This document shows, one piece after another, positions 33,955 to 43,154 of a stretch of 64,000 nt of DNA (its first letter is position 1; each line of letters begins with the position of its first letter). Below the pieces are notes generated by a model, which saw only the letters and a list, made by a program, of their open reading frames with translations, made no database searches and was not told where the DNA came from. The position numbers and the translations under genes were made by a program. Source of the stretch: Sediminibacterium salmoneum NBRC 103935 (GTDB lineage Bacteria > Bacteroidota > Bacteroidia > Chitinophagales > Chitinophagaceae); contig NZ_KI866530.1 in NCBI RefSeq assembly GCF_000511175.1, forward strand, positions 1,807,336 through 1,871,335. Reading direction: 5' to 3'.

Positions 33955-34977
33955 TTAAGGTTGGTTGAAGAAATATTGCTTCAGCTTATCTTCTAATTCA
34001 CCTTTGATATAGTCTGCTATTCTTCTGCTGTCCTTTACTTCTTCTTCAGCAGTGCCGGGCATATTCCAAAGTCTTAAACCTGCATTTTGGTTATGGCATA
34101 TTTTCAACAATTCTGCTACTGCCGCATCCTTCTTTTGCTTTGCAAACGGGTTAATAAAAATCAGATTAAAGCAGTTGCCAAAATCCCATGAGTTCAATAG
34201 TTTTTTATTGAAGTATTCGTAGTGCTTGAAATAGAGGTTGTTTAAAATAACCACATCAACATTCTCAAACTCGGAAACAGGATGGAATGATGATGATGTA
34301 AACAAACCTTGGTCTTTGAACATATAGTAGTACCACAATTGCATGTCCTCAGCATCATTACACGAAACAGACAGGATATTCAGTTCTTTGTCGGATGCAG
34401 CAGGATTGAATTTTTTATTTGCACTTAAAAGAAAATCTTTCAGGCTGTTATCCATGTTCTTTGTTGCTACAATGGCATCCAAATTCAATTTCTCAGCAAC
34501 CGGCTTTAAGAGTTCCTGCAATTCAGCAAGGGTATCACCAAAACCATCTAAGCGGCCTACAGGCTGAATTTTAAGCGTATTGCTTGCATCAATAGCCTCC
34601 TTTGCATTAAAATCTGAACACTTAATCTCGATATTGAATGTAAACCCGTTTTCAGAAAATACCAGGTCAACATCCATCTTGTTAGCAGGATTTATTTTCT
34701 TCTCAATTGCAAGGTCTGTTTTGTATTTGTCGGCAAAGAATTTCACTATGGTAGCTTCACAAGCAAACTGAACATACTGTTTGACGTTGAATGGAAGAGC
34801 ATTTAACATCATTTTGTTTTGTAACCAGTTATTCAGTTCACTCGGAAAGTTAGCTGCATAGCAGGCATAAACTTCCTCGAAGTCATTTATGTATTGATGA
34901 CCGCCATTGTTTGCTGTTACCAGATAATTATTGGTGTCGGTAGTTTGTGAAATGTATTTCTGCAATGTTGCGTCCAT
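33955..34977 (-). CDS. Putative PD-(D/E)XK-type nuclease partner of the helicase (340 aa, unrecognised)
   Basis: I do not recognise a named family. Residues about 70-125 look like a restriction-endonuclease core: a helix with an acidic residue (CEATIVKFFADKYKTDLAIE), then MDVDLVFSENGFTFNIEIKC, giving D...E-x-K spaced as in PD-(D/E)XK enzymes. The second half (VDVVILNNLYFKHYEYFNKK, CFNLIFINPFAKQKKDAAVA) looks alpha/beta. No signal peptide or TM. It lies 57 bases after the PLD gene and 25 before the helicase, all co-directional. It is not a clear DUF1837 (HamA) relative to my eye. The nuclease call rests on one motif. Confidence 0.55.
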   Translation of the reverse strand: MDATLQKYISQTTDTNNYLVTANNGGHQYINDFEEVYACYAANFPSELNNWLQNKMMLNALPFNVKQYVQFACEATIVKFFADKYKTDLAIEKKINPANKMDVDLVFSENGFTFNIEIKCSDFNAKEAIDASNTLKIQPVGRLDGFGDTLAELQELLKPVAEKLNLDAIVATKNMDNSLKDFLLSANKKFNPAASDKELNILSVSCNDAEDMQLWYYYMFKDQGLFTSSSFHPVSEFENVDVVILNNLYFKHYEYFNKKLLNSWDFGNCFNLIFINPFAKQKKDAAVAELLKICHNQNAGLRLWNMPGTAEEEVKDSRRIADYIKGELEDKLKQYFFNQP

Positions 34978-35034
34978 ATTATTATTTGTTATGTATCATA
35001 CAGCCACCTCAGTAACCTTGATACAAATTTGCTA

Positions 35035-36498
35035 TTACGAAAAGTTTAAAAGAGAAAGTTCAAATTGGTAATCATGGAACACCTTTTTCCAAAACTGTTC
35101 GACATTATCAAAAAACTGAGTACCTTCTTCTACTGCGTAATTTTCATTTTCATTCCCGCTATACGAAAGCCAGTTGTAGCTGCCTTTTATATAATACTCA
35201 AAATCCTTTATTAGAATTTTTCTGTGGCTACCATCACGGTTAGGGAACTTGTTTTTGAAATGAGTTGGCAAGTGAAATATAAATACACGAGAAGGGTATT
35301 TTGATTTCAACTCTTGGATTTTCTCAAATGTCTCTTTGTGCGGAGCATTTTTGAAACTTGAATCTATGCCATAGGCAATAAATAATTTGGTGTCCTTCTT
35401 TTTCAAAAAGAACTCCATCGCAGGCAAGTAATCCATTGTAGCCTTTCTAATCCATGGGCTTTCAATATAAACCGCTGTGTCAGCGGTGAAAAGTGCCTCT
35501 TTGATAAGTTCCTTATGCTCGAAAGTTGAAATATCTTGATACTTACCCGTCAACTTTTCATCGGTGATTTGGACAGCAGCGTCAATGAACAGCTTTTTGT
35601 ATTCCTCAACGCCTTCAAGTTCATTTGTGAAATCAAACAGATATTTATTTGAAGAGTATAAAGAACTCAACGATTCTGTATGAGATTTGAGCAGCTTCGA
35701 TTCACTGTTGTAAACCTTTAATTGTATTTTCTTGCCTGACTTGTCCTTAGGATAGTATATTAACACATAATATTTGACAAATAAATCCCTTCTTGCAGTA
35801 ATACTGCGTTTGTAGTTAGCTAAATCTACAATCTCCTTATCGCCAGCATTTGCCCTCGTGTAGCATTTGTTTATTTTCAACCATTGCTCCTGGATAAAAT
35901 CAAAATCTACTTTTACTGATGGTGCAAGTCTATTGGGAGTATTGGTAGTTTCAGATGGCATTTCATAGTAAATATCTTTTGTAAGACCATCAACATAGAA
36001 CTTAAAGTCCTCTTGGGTTGTAACAGGTATAAACTTCTTTTCCTCAATGAAAATGTCTCCTTTCGTTGTAACTCTGTATTTTTCCTCATCTGAAATGGCT
36101 ATGATGCCGTTTTCCAATAAGGTGTATAATTCATCCAGTATAAAGTCGTTTTCCGATACACCAAGAAACTGAGCCAATGCTCCTTTTGAATCAACACCAG
36201 TGTTAATCAGCTCAATAAGCAAAATGTGAACTTCCTGAAGTATATCGCTCGGCTTGCCTGAGGAAATGACTTCAATAGTTGTTTCAACAATTGGATAGCC
36301 TATTTCAAGAATATCATTTAATGAATATTCCGAACCGAGATCATCCTTGTGATTATCGAATAGCACAGCCGTTTTAGACAAATTCTTTGATTTGCTGTGT
36401 GCTATTTTCGGGTTCTTAAAGTGCTTTTGCCCTTTGTTGTATTGCACCTTATGCTGCTTTTGATTATTTCCTTTCTGATTATTCATAGAATATTTCAT
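35035..36498 (-). CDS. mkoB: PLD-type nuclease, Mokosh type I MkoB-like
   Basis: A 487-residue protein. The last ~160 residues are a phospholipase-D nuclease domain with one HKD motif: SHRKILIKDFEYYIKGSYNW gives H-x-K-x4-D followed by G-S-x-N (about residue 433), preceded by TAVYIESPWIRKATMDYL. The N-terminus is basic (NNQKGNNQKQHKVQYNKGQK), perhaps nucleic-acid binding, and the middle has a winged-helix-like stretch (LLENGIIAISDEEKYRVTTK). It overlaps the kinase-helicase by 20 bases, the pairing that defines Mokosh type I (MkoA kinase-RNA helicase plus MkoB PLD). One HKD per chain implies a dimer. Confidence 0.75.
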   Translation of the reverse strand: MKYSMNNQKGNNQKQHKVQYNKGQKHFKNPKIAHSKSKNLSKTAVLFDNHKDDLGSEYSLNDILEIGYPIVETTIEVISSGKPSDILQEVHILLIELINTGVDSKGALAQFLGVSENDFILDELYTLLENGIIAISDEEKYRVTTKGDIFIEEKKFIPVTTQEDFKFYVDGLTKDIYYEMPSETTNTPNRLAPSVKVDFDFIQEQWLKINKCYTRANAGDKEIVDLANYKRSITARRDLFVKYYVLIYYPKDKSGKKIQLKVYNSESKLLKSHTESLSSLYSSNKYLFDFTNELEGVEEYKKLFIDAAVQITDEKLTGKYQDISTFEHKELIKEALFTADTAVYIESPWIRKATMDYLPAMEFFLKKKDTKLFIAYGIDSSFKNAPHKETFEKIQELKSKYPSRVFIFHLPTHFKNKFPNRDGSHRKILIKDFEYYIKGSYNWLSYSGNENENYAVEEGTQFFDNVEQFWKKVFHDYQFELSLLNFS

Positions 36499-39400
36499 TT
36501 AGGCTATTATAGATAAATCCAGCTTTGTGCAATTGAGATACAAACTCCTTCAATAACAAAGGCTTTTGAGGATTATTTGAGATCCAGGAAAAACTTGGAT
36601 TAACGTTTAAAATGTAATCTGCATCACCCACAACAATAAGAAGGCGTTTTACCCTTGTTAAAGCCACATTTATTCTGTTAGGCATTTCGAGGAAACCCAA
36701 CCCGGTGTTATCCTTCGCTTTTGCACTACGGACAATGTCATAAATGATAATATCCTTTTCTGAACCCTGAAAACTATCAACAGTAGCAATTGTAAGATTC
36801 TTGTTCAATTGCAAATTTTTGAAATAAGCATTCTCGATTTCATTACTTAAATACTCAGCTTGCTTACCATAGCCAGTAATTACACCAACTTCATACGGCT
36901 TATCATTTTCAGATTCAGTGAAGATTTCTGGGATATTATCAATTTTTGTAAGTATTTCAGTTATTGCTTTCGCACTTACAGGATTGTATGATGACCTACT
37001 GACAGGATCAATTCTGTGGAAACGGTCAGGATATTTGTTTATGTCGCACATAAACATTGAAGTGGTTGCCTTTAATTTTATGTTGTGAGGCTTCCCACTC
37101 TTTTCTGTAGATTTTAATTTGTTGTGGTATACTAAACTTGAAATTATATCGCCAATCTGTTTAGGCATTCTAAATTGCAGATCAAGCATTTCTTTATACT
37201 CTTCCGGTGAACCATCATACATAATTTGGAATAAACTTGGCTGGTCATAGTAGATTTTGTCAAAGTCTACCATTTCACCCTCATTATTCAATTTCGCCTG
37301 TACCTGTTTTTTCACTGCTTCTGTTGCTGTTACTAAAGGAGGCAACTGCTCATGGTCACCAACAAGTACAAGATTATGTGCCATGTTTATAGGAACCAAC
37401 GTTTCAGCAGGTGTAGCCTTTGCAGCTTCATCCATGATAACATAATCAAACTCAAACTTAAAATCCTTGTACATACCGGCAGCTATGTGATTAGCAGTTG
37501 CACCAACTATATTGATGCTGGATATGTATTTCGATTTTAGTTCGTCCTTATTTTCAATATTCGATAGTATTGAAATCCACTTACGCTTTAGAAGCTCAAG
37601 TTTGTTAAGAAACACATGCTCATCTCCAATATACTTAGAAAGCTCAGCCTCAAAATTTTGCTTGTTATCAATATGCTCAACCAAACTCTCAAAACCCTTT
37701 GCAAAATGACCTGTTAGAACTTGCTTTAAGTACTTCTTAGTAATATCCCAAGATTGTTTCTTATTTATTTCCTGTAAAATGAGGTTCAAAAATGGGGATA
37801 TGTTCTTCTCCTGAGATAGTGCCTGTTTTTTTTGTGCTGCGAAATTCTTCTCACAATTACCCTTAGTTTTTCGAGCCCATAGATTCAGTTTTTTATCAAA
37901 AGAGTGGCTGTCAATAACGGCATCTTCAATGTTTCTACCCAACCTAATAAAATTTACACCTGGAACATCAACCATTCTGGAAAGCACATTGTCAACCGCA
38001 AGGTTGGTTTGCGATGTTATGAGAATCTTAGACTGCTTATCCTTAGCAAGTATCTGCTTTATGAGTTCTGTAATTACTGTTGTTTTACCAGTACCCGGAG
38101 GGCCTTGAATAAGAGTTATTGGTGGACGATATAGAGATTTTAAAATTGCAAACTTCTGAGCATCCTGAAACTGAACTGGTTTACCATTCTTCTCAGTTGA
38201 AATGACATTAAGTTCTGCATCAAGCTCCCCAACCTCATCTGCTAATTGCTTTAGATTTTCAGGTTGAAACAAATACCTCCTGAGTTGGGAGTTTGTAATA
38301 TTATCGTTCTCGTAATTCTTAATAGCATTAAGCTGACGCTTGTATTGTATTTCAAGAAGTGAAGTATCCTCAATTAAAAAACCTTTGACTGCTACTTCCT
38401 CTTTTTTAGAAATCGGAAAATCCTTGACAAATAATTTATTGGTTCTACTGTCGTAACGGGTACTAAAACCAATGCTTTGTTTTGATTTTGTACCTTGTTC
38501 ATCTTCACTACTGCAAAGTGATATTTCTGTACCCTTTCTGAAAGATGCCTGAGAACGTTTAAGGAAATTATTGACCTTTTCTATCGTAACCTTTTCGTCA
38601 AACACGACTTTAAAAGCTGCCTCATTATTTGAATTTACCTCAAATTCAGAGTACCTAACCTTAAAGGCATCATTTCTAAGATAATTGATCTCTTCCTGCA
38701 AAAGCGTTTTATAGGTTTGAAGTATTTCTCTTGGCTGCCTTTGCAATGCAGAACGAGTAGTATCTCGTTTATCAATGAATAGTTTCTCCAAAAGATTGTA
38801 AACATCATAATGGTTTTGAAAGTCCGCATCTGAAGGCTCTTTAGACACAAAGTTTACCTCAGACAATTGAAACCCATTTGCCAAAATCCATGCATGATTT
38901 TTTTGTTCGTTTGGCTCAAGGTTATCTATTTTCTTGAATCCTTTGATTTCAAGGCAATTGCCTCTATTAGATAAAAAGCAATGGTTAACGTAAAAATTAG
39001 TTGATGCTATTTTTGCAATTACATTCTTATGAACCTGATGTCGTAATTCATTCACTGCGATAAAAACACCTTCGCTGTTAATTTCTCGAATAAATTCAAC
39101 GGGATTGATGCCCGGTTCAAAATGTAATGCAAATGGTTTATCTGGTGTGTGGTTGATTACTTCAAACAATGAATTGATTGCATCTCTCAACTCTGTGTAT
39201 CTGAAATATCTTTTATTGTGGTCTGAATCAAACGACTTCCTGAAAACTTCCTGAAACTGCTTTAGACCATTTTCAGAAAGATAGGATTTATAAAGGTTGA
39301 CCACTTTTTGCAATCTGCTTTCATTATTCTCGTCTTCGTAGAATAACTGATGGCCAAGTAAAGAATACAAAACACAGAGGGATAATGAATAAAAATCAGT

Positions 39401-39985
39401 ACGACTTTGAAGTTTTGATTCTTCCTTCCTTATGTACTCAGGTGCTGAAAAGCGTGTAGTGTATTCATTTTCTGTTGGCCTTTTTGAAATAGTGTGCTCC
39501 AGTAATGATATTCCAAAATCAATTATTACTGGTTTTCTATCTTCCGTAATCAGGATATTTCTTGGGTGGATATCCTTATGAAATATATTCTTTGAAGCTG
39601 CAAGGTCTAACGCTTCCGAACAGTTATACAAAACTTGTAGAATGTATTTTAGGTATTGGGGAGATACTTCATTTTCAGCAGCAACAAATTGTTCCAGTGT
39701 TTTACCATTATCAATCTTTTCCAATATCATAAAATAACAACCGGCAGTAGCCTCATCGCCTGAATCAATTACTTTATTGATAAACTCACTATTGATTTTC
39801 TTTAGATGACGGGATACAGAACTAAACTGCCGAGCTGCTGAACTGCTGGCATCTAAATTCTTTGGCACTTTTGCAAAATAGATTTTTGCATCAGGACCTT
39901 GCACATCGAATAAATATGCATTGTTGGTTTCTGTTATCTCGCTAACCCTAAGGTAAGCTCCTATTTTTTCCAAGTTCATTTCCAT
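36479..39985 (-). CDS. mkoA: Ser/Thr-kinase plus SF1 (Upf1-like) helicase fusion, Mokosh type I MkoA-like
   Basis: A 1168-residue fusion. Residues about 10-270 are a protein kinase: AKVPKN with the ATP Lys, catalytic loop FHKDIHPRNILITED (HKD variant of HRD, Asp and Asn kept) and IIDFGIS (DFG). A long middle region has no known motif. From about 610 comes a COG1112-type SF1 helicase: Walker A LIQGPPGTGKTTVITELI (about 628), VIMDEAAKATPAETL (motif II), LVGDHEQLPPLV (III), and TVDSFQGSEKDIIIYDIVRS with VALTRVKRLLIVVGD (V-VI). This architecture with a PLD partner fits Mokosh type I anti-phage systems. It begins 36 bases after the Argonaute stop, so co-transcription is likely. Confidence 0.85.
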   Translation of the reverse strand: MEMNLEKIGAYLRVSEITETNNAYLFDVQGPDAKIYFAKVPKNLDASSSAARQFSSVSRHLKKINSEFINKVIDSGDEATAGCYFMILEKIDNGKTLEQFVAAENEVSPQYLKYILQVLYNCSEALDLAASKNIFHKDIHPRNILITEDRKPVIIDFGISLLEHTISKRPTENEYTTRFSAPEYIRKEESKLQSRTDFYSLSLCVLYSLLGHQLFYEDENNESRLQKVVNLYKSYLSENGLKQFQEVFRKSFDSDHNKRYFRYTELRDAINSLFEVINHTPDKPFALHFEPGINPVEFIREINSEGVFIAVNELRHQVHKNVIAKIASTNFYVNHCFLSNRGNCLEIKGFKKIDNLEPNEQKNHAWILANGFQLSEVNFVSKEPSDADFQNHYDVYNLLEKLFIDKRDTTRSALQRQPREILQTYKTLLQEEINYLRNDAFKVRYSEFEVNSNNEAAFKVVFDEKVTIEKVNNFLKRSQASFRKGTEISLCSSEDEQGTKSKQSIGFSTRYDSRTNKLFVKDFPISKKEEVAVKGFLIEDTSLLEIQYKRQLNAIKNYENDNITNSQLRRYLFQPENLKQLADEVGELDAELNVISTEKNGKPVQFQDAQKFAILKSLYRPPITLIQGPPGTGKTTVITELIKQILAKDKQSKILITSQTNLAVDNVLSRMVDVPGVNFIRLGRNIEDAVIDSHSFDKKLNLWARKTKGNCEKNFAAQKKQALSQEKNISPFLNLILQEINKKQSWDITKKYLKQVLTGHFAKGFESLVEHIDNKQNFEAELSKYIGDEHVFLNKLELLKRKWISILSNIENKDELKSKYISSINIVGATANHIAAGMYKDFKFEFDYVIMDEAAKATPAETLVPINMAHNLVLVGDHEQLPPLVTATEAVKKQVQAKLNNEGEMVDFDKIYYDQPSLFQIMYDGSPEEYKEMLDLQFRMPKQIGDIISSLVYHNKLKSTEKSGKPHNIKLKATTSMFMCDINKYPDRFHRIDPVSRSSYNPVSAKAITEILTKIDNIPEIFTESENDKPYEVGVITGYGKQAEYLSNEIENAYFKNLQLNKNLTIATVDSFQGSEKDIIIYDIVRSAKAKDNTGLGFLEMPNRINVALTRVKRLLIVVGDADYILNVNPSFSWISNNPQKPLLLKEFVSQLHKAGFIYNSLNEIFYE

Positions 39986-40021
39986 GATGTGCTTGTTAAT
40001 TCAGATTGTTATTCAAGGCTT

Positions 40022-42100
40022 TTATAAAAACCAAAGACTCTCCTTACCAAAGTCAGGCAGTTTGTCGTGTTGGAAATAGGGGTAAATCTCGGCCACCATT
40101 TCAGGGTACTTGATGGTAACCGGCAAACTCTGCTGGTTGGTGCTTTTCCAATACATGCGGCTGAACTGATAAACCTGGTCTATTAGCTGCTCTACCAAGT
40201 TCATATCATCTAACATGCCTTCCACTGTTGAGGATAAAGCAATCTTCACCGGAAAGTGATATTCCTTTTGTGCAGGCTTTGAGGTTGCATCGTATCGGGT
40301 ATTGTTGAATAGCAGGTATTCGGATTTGCCCACTTTTACAATTGTTCCGCTGTAAGGCATTAAGTTCTCCGCATCGCTCACATCAAAGCCTAACAACTCT
40401 TTGCTTTCTGTTTTATTGATTGTAACTACAATAACAGGAATGTTCAAGCCTAATGTGTGTAAAGTCCGCAGGATGGGTTCTAATTCCTTTTTCCCTATGT
40501 CTTTATAGAAGTGAATAACCAACCTTGAAGCTGTATAATTGACGGCTATAAACTTTGCTACCGCTTCCCTGATGGAACCTGCAAGGCTAATGGTATCATC
40601 TCCTTTAAAGCAATCAAAGCCTTTGAAAATTCCCTCGTTATTGAAACAGAAAGCCGAACCTACAAACCTTGATTTTCGGGTAACAGAATAGAATGCACCC
40701 ACACCCACAATAAGCTCATTGTTGGTTGGTCTGTTCAGCCTCCAGGGTACACCACCCAATTTTGCCAGCATGGCAATTTCTATGTGTGGAAGGAATGTAT
40801 TGAAGAAAGAATTAGGCTTACCGTTTTTGTACAGGTGTTCGCTTTTGATTACTTGTGAAAGCACACCTTCATACAAAAGGATTTCTTTGATCTTATAGTA
40901 GATGTTCTTTTTGCCATCGTCCTTCTCTAATTTAGGCACTGGGTTTACAAAGAGTGCCATGTATTGCGTATCAGGTTGCCAATCTGCGTTCTTTACAGCA
41001 TTGCGAACACTGGCTACTGCATTTTCAACGGTATCAAATTCTACATTCTTTGAAATGTCTAACTCAAAAGGAACTTTGATGTAGTCCTGCATTTTGGGGA
41101 AAGGGAAACGGTCGTCTTTCCAACCACTATGTAAATACCTGTACAGTTCAGTTACCGCAGTAGGTTTGTCTGCCTTTTGATAAATGAAAAAGAATTTGAA
41201 GTTGCTGGGCTTCTGCGGCAATTGGTAAGGACCTTTTGACTTAAAATCTTTCTTGGGTTCTTTCCCTGTTCTACCTCCGGCATACAACAAATCGTTGGAG
41301 CTTGAATTGATAACACGGTGCTGCTCTGCCTTTGGCCGATAAAAGCCTTCCTCGGTTATAGGAATGATTTTGCGAAATGCCGGTGTGTTGAGATACTTGC
41401 TGTAAAAATCTTGTAGAATATCCAAGTATTTTGGATAGCGGTTTTTTAAGTCCGGTACATCAAAGGCAATTTCTAAATGCGGTTTGAGTTCGTTGCTTAA
41501 AATAGGGTAACAATTCTGTGGTTGATTGATTACCTCCTGTGGTCTGAACTTCCATTTATAGATAACACCATTGCAAACTATCCAATTGTACAGGTTGGTA
41601 TTGAAGTTGTAAATCTCGGAAACCGGCTTTGCAAATACTTTAGTTGTACCATCGTAAGAAAGTACCAACTCGGGTGTATCTGTTACCCTGCCATATTGAA
41701 CTTTGAGTGTAAACTGGTTATACACTTTGTATTTGGAGGTACTCTTTTCAGGACTGTGAAACCATACTTCTGTTTCACTGGTGAAGTCCTGATGCATGAT
41801 GTCTGCAATTCCTTCAAAGTGCTTTCGTATCAGGTAGCGGTAGTAATGATTGGCAAAACGGGTGCTAACCGATAAATCAATGTCCAAAAGGATTGCTTCT
41901 TCTCTGGGTGGCTGAAAATCGGTGTATAGCTTTTCTAATTCCAGCAATTCCAATGCAGAAAACTTATCATCAAGAAGCCCTTGCAAATCACCCTTAAACA
42001 CCGGATAAAAGCCAGGCTGCTTCTGCCTGTAGAATGCAAAAGTTTGATTACCTGCCGGAGGATTGAAAGGAATGATATTTAAGAGTAAATCTTGCTGCAT
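40022..42100 (-). CDS. Prokaryotic Argonaute (MID-PIWI) with a degenerate catalytic tetrad
   Basis: A 692-residue protein whose C-terminal half is MID-PIWI. MID keeps the 5'-guide-end pocket pattern: YYKIKEILLYEGVLSQVIKS (Tyr, Lys, Gln; about 402-421) and IEIAMLAKLGGVPWRL (Lys; about 438-453). PIWI follows: NELIVGVGAFYSV, where the first Asp is replaced (normally GIDVS); RLVIHFYKDIGKKELEPI, where the second (HRDG) is replaced; and SLPVTIKYPEMVAEI, with Glu or Pro at the fourth site. I find no good glutamate-finger residue. So guide binding is likely kept and slicing lost, as in long-B pAgos. The N-terminal 270 residues fit N/L1/L2 with a reduced PAZ. It starts on the base after RhuM's stop. 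Confidence 0.82.
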   Translation of the reverse strand: MQQDLLLNIIPFNPPAGNQTFAFYRQKQPGFYPVFKGDLQGLLDDKFSALELLELEKLYTDFQPPREEAILLDIDLSVSTRFANHYYRYLIRKHFEGIADIMHQDFTSETEVWFHSPEKSTSKYKVYNQFTLKVQYGRVTDTPELVLSYDGTTKVFAKPVSEIYNFNTNLYNWIVCNGVIYKWKFRPQEVINQPQNCYPILSNELKPHLEIAFDVPDLKNRYPKYLDILQDFYSKYLNTPAFRKIIPITEEGFYRPKAEQHRVINSSSNDLLYAGGRTGKEPKKDFKSKGPYQLPQKPSNFKFFFIYQKADKPTAVTELYRYLHSGWKDDRFPFPKMQDYIKVPFELDISKNVEFDTVENAVASVRNAVKNADWQPDTQYMALFVNPVPKLEKDDGKKNIYYKIKEILLYEGVLSQVIKSEHLYKNGKPNSFFNTFLPHIEIAMLAKLGGVPWRLNRPTNNELIVGVGAFYSVTRKSRFVGSAFCFNNEGIFKGFDCFKGDDTISLAGSIREAVAKFIAVNYTASRLVIHFYKDIGKKELEPILRTLHTLGLNIPVIVVTINKTESKELLGFDVSDAENLMPYSGTIVKVGKSEYLLFNNTRYDATSKPAQKEYHFPVKIALSSTVEGMLDDMNLVEQLIDQVYQFSRMYWKSTNQQSLPVTIKYPEMVAEIYPYFQHDKLPDFGKESLWFL

Positions 42101-43129
42101 TTATTTCTTTTTCTTTTTTGGTTTATCGGTTATCTTTTTTACTTCTTTTTCAAAATCACTTTCAAAATTTCTATCCTGAATTATTCTGAATTTTTCATAT
42201 TCTTTCTCTGCCAATTTCATGGCTACTTCATGGCTCACTTTACCTGCATCTTTTAAAATCTGGTATTCATTGAATTGAAGGAATGCATCCAAACGGGTAA
42301 CCCAATCTGCCATTTTCATCGGGATCTGTCTTTCGGCTTGCAGTTCAGCAAAATCGAGGTACATTGTAACGATACGTTCCAGTTCTTTGATTTCCTTTTC
42401 CTGCAGGTAATTTTTGGCTGTTCCAATATCTGTTTTCAGGATTTTACCTTTGGGGGCATTCTTCCAGGTGGTTAAGCCCATATTGGGCTGAGAAGCATCG
42501 GCTCGGTCTGCAATCAGTTCTGCTGCTGTTTTGCCAGTAATGGCCCAATGCAACTTGTTCTGAACCGTTTTAAAGAATTTTTGGGTTATTTCTGCATCCT
42601 TGTTATAGTCGATACTACACTGTTCGTAGATGTCGGTTATTTTGAGGTAGAAACGCCTTTCACTTGCCCGAATCTCCCGGATGCGTTCCAAAAGTTCGTC
42701 AAAGTAGTCCTTGCCAAAGCGTTTTCCTTGTTTAAGCCTTTCATCGTCCAATACAAAACCCTTGATAATGAACTCTCTAAGGGTTTTAGTAGCCCAAATG
42801 CGGAACTGAGTGGCTTGATGGCTGTTTACCCTATAGCCAACGGCTATTATGGCATCCAGATTGTAAAACTCCACATTCCTCTTTACCATCCGGGTGCCTT
42901 CCTGCTGAACTGTTTCCAAAATGGAAATAGTTGCCTTTTCGTCCAGTTCGCCCGTTTCGTAAATATTACTGAGGTGTTTGTTGATAGCAGGAACTTCCAC
43001 ACCAAACAATTCCGCCATCCGCTTTTGAGTGAGCCAAAAGGTTTCGTCATTAAAAATCACCTCAATTTTCACATCACCTGTGGGGGTGTTGTAAAATATG
43101 ATGTCGCTATGTTGTGGTGTATCACTCAT
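42101..43129 (-). CDS. RhuM-family protein (KilA-N/Fic-like virulence-associated protein)
   Basis: About 342 residues from the Met of MSDTPQHSDIIFYNTPTGDV; an ATG 13 codons earlier (43168) would overlap HsdR by 14 bases. The family marks are clear: IEVIFNDETFWLTQKRMAEL, FGVEVPAINKHLSNIYETGE, VEFYNLDAIIAVGYRVNSHQ, ATQFRIWATKTLREFIIKGF and IYEQCSIDYN. RhuM proteins combine an HTH-like N-terminus with a conserved Bro/KilA-like core; biochemical function unknown. They are frequent neighbours of type I R-M genes, which fits here. A Lys-rich tail (ITDKPKKKKK) ends the protein. Confidence 0.85.
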   Translation of the reverse strand: MSDTPQHSDIIFYNTPTGDVKIEVIFNDETFWLTQKRMAELFGVEVPAINKHLSNIYETGELDEKATISILETVQQEGTRMVKRNVEFYNLDAIIAVGYRVNSHQATQFRIWATKTLREFIIKGFVLDDERLKQGKRFGKDYFDELLERIREIRASERRFYLKITDIYEQCSIDYNKDAEITQKFFKTVQNKLHWAITGKTAAELIADRADASQPNMGLTTWKNAPKGKILKTDIGTAKNYLQEKEIKELERIVTMYLDFAELQAERQIPMKMADWVTRLDAFLQFNEYQILKDAGKVSHEVAMKLAEKEYEKFRIIQDRNFESDFEKEVKKITDKPKKKKK

Positions 43130-43154
43130 TTTCAATTTATTATTTTTTAAACGC

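Noticed and set aside
32502-34977. Hachiman (HamA/HamB)
   Set aside because: The helicase is about half the usual HamB length and the 340-residue protein lacks a DUF1837-like pattern by eye.
36479-39985. BREX PglW or DISARM component because of the kinase and helicase domains
   Set aside because: No PglX/PglZ/BrxC or DrmB-like gene is present and the helicase is SF1 Upf1-like with a PLD partner, as in Mokosh.
40022-42100. PIWI-RE system with DinG helicase
   Set aside because: No DinG-type helicase is adjacent and the MID-PIWI blocks look like ordinary long pAgo, not PIWI-RE.
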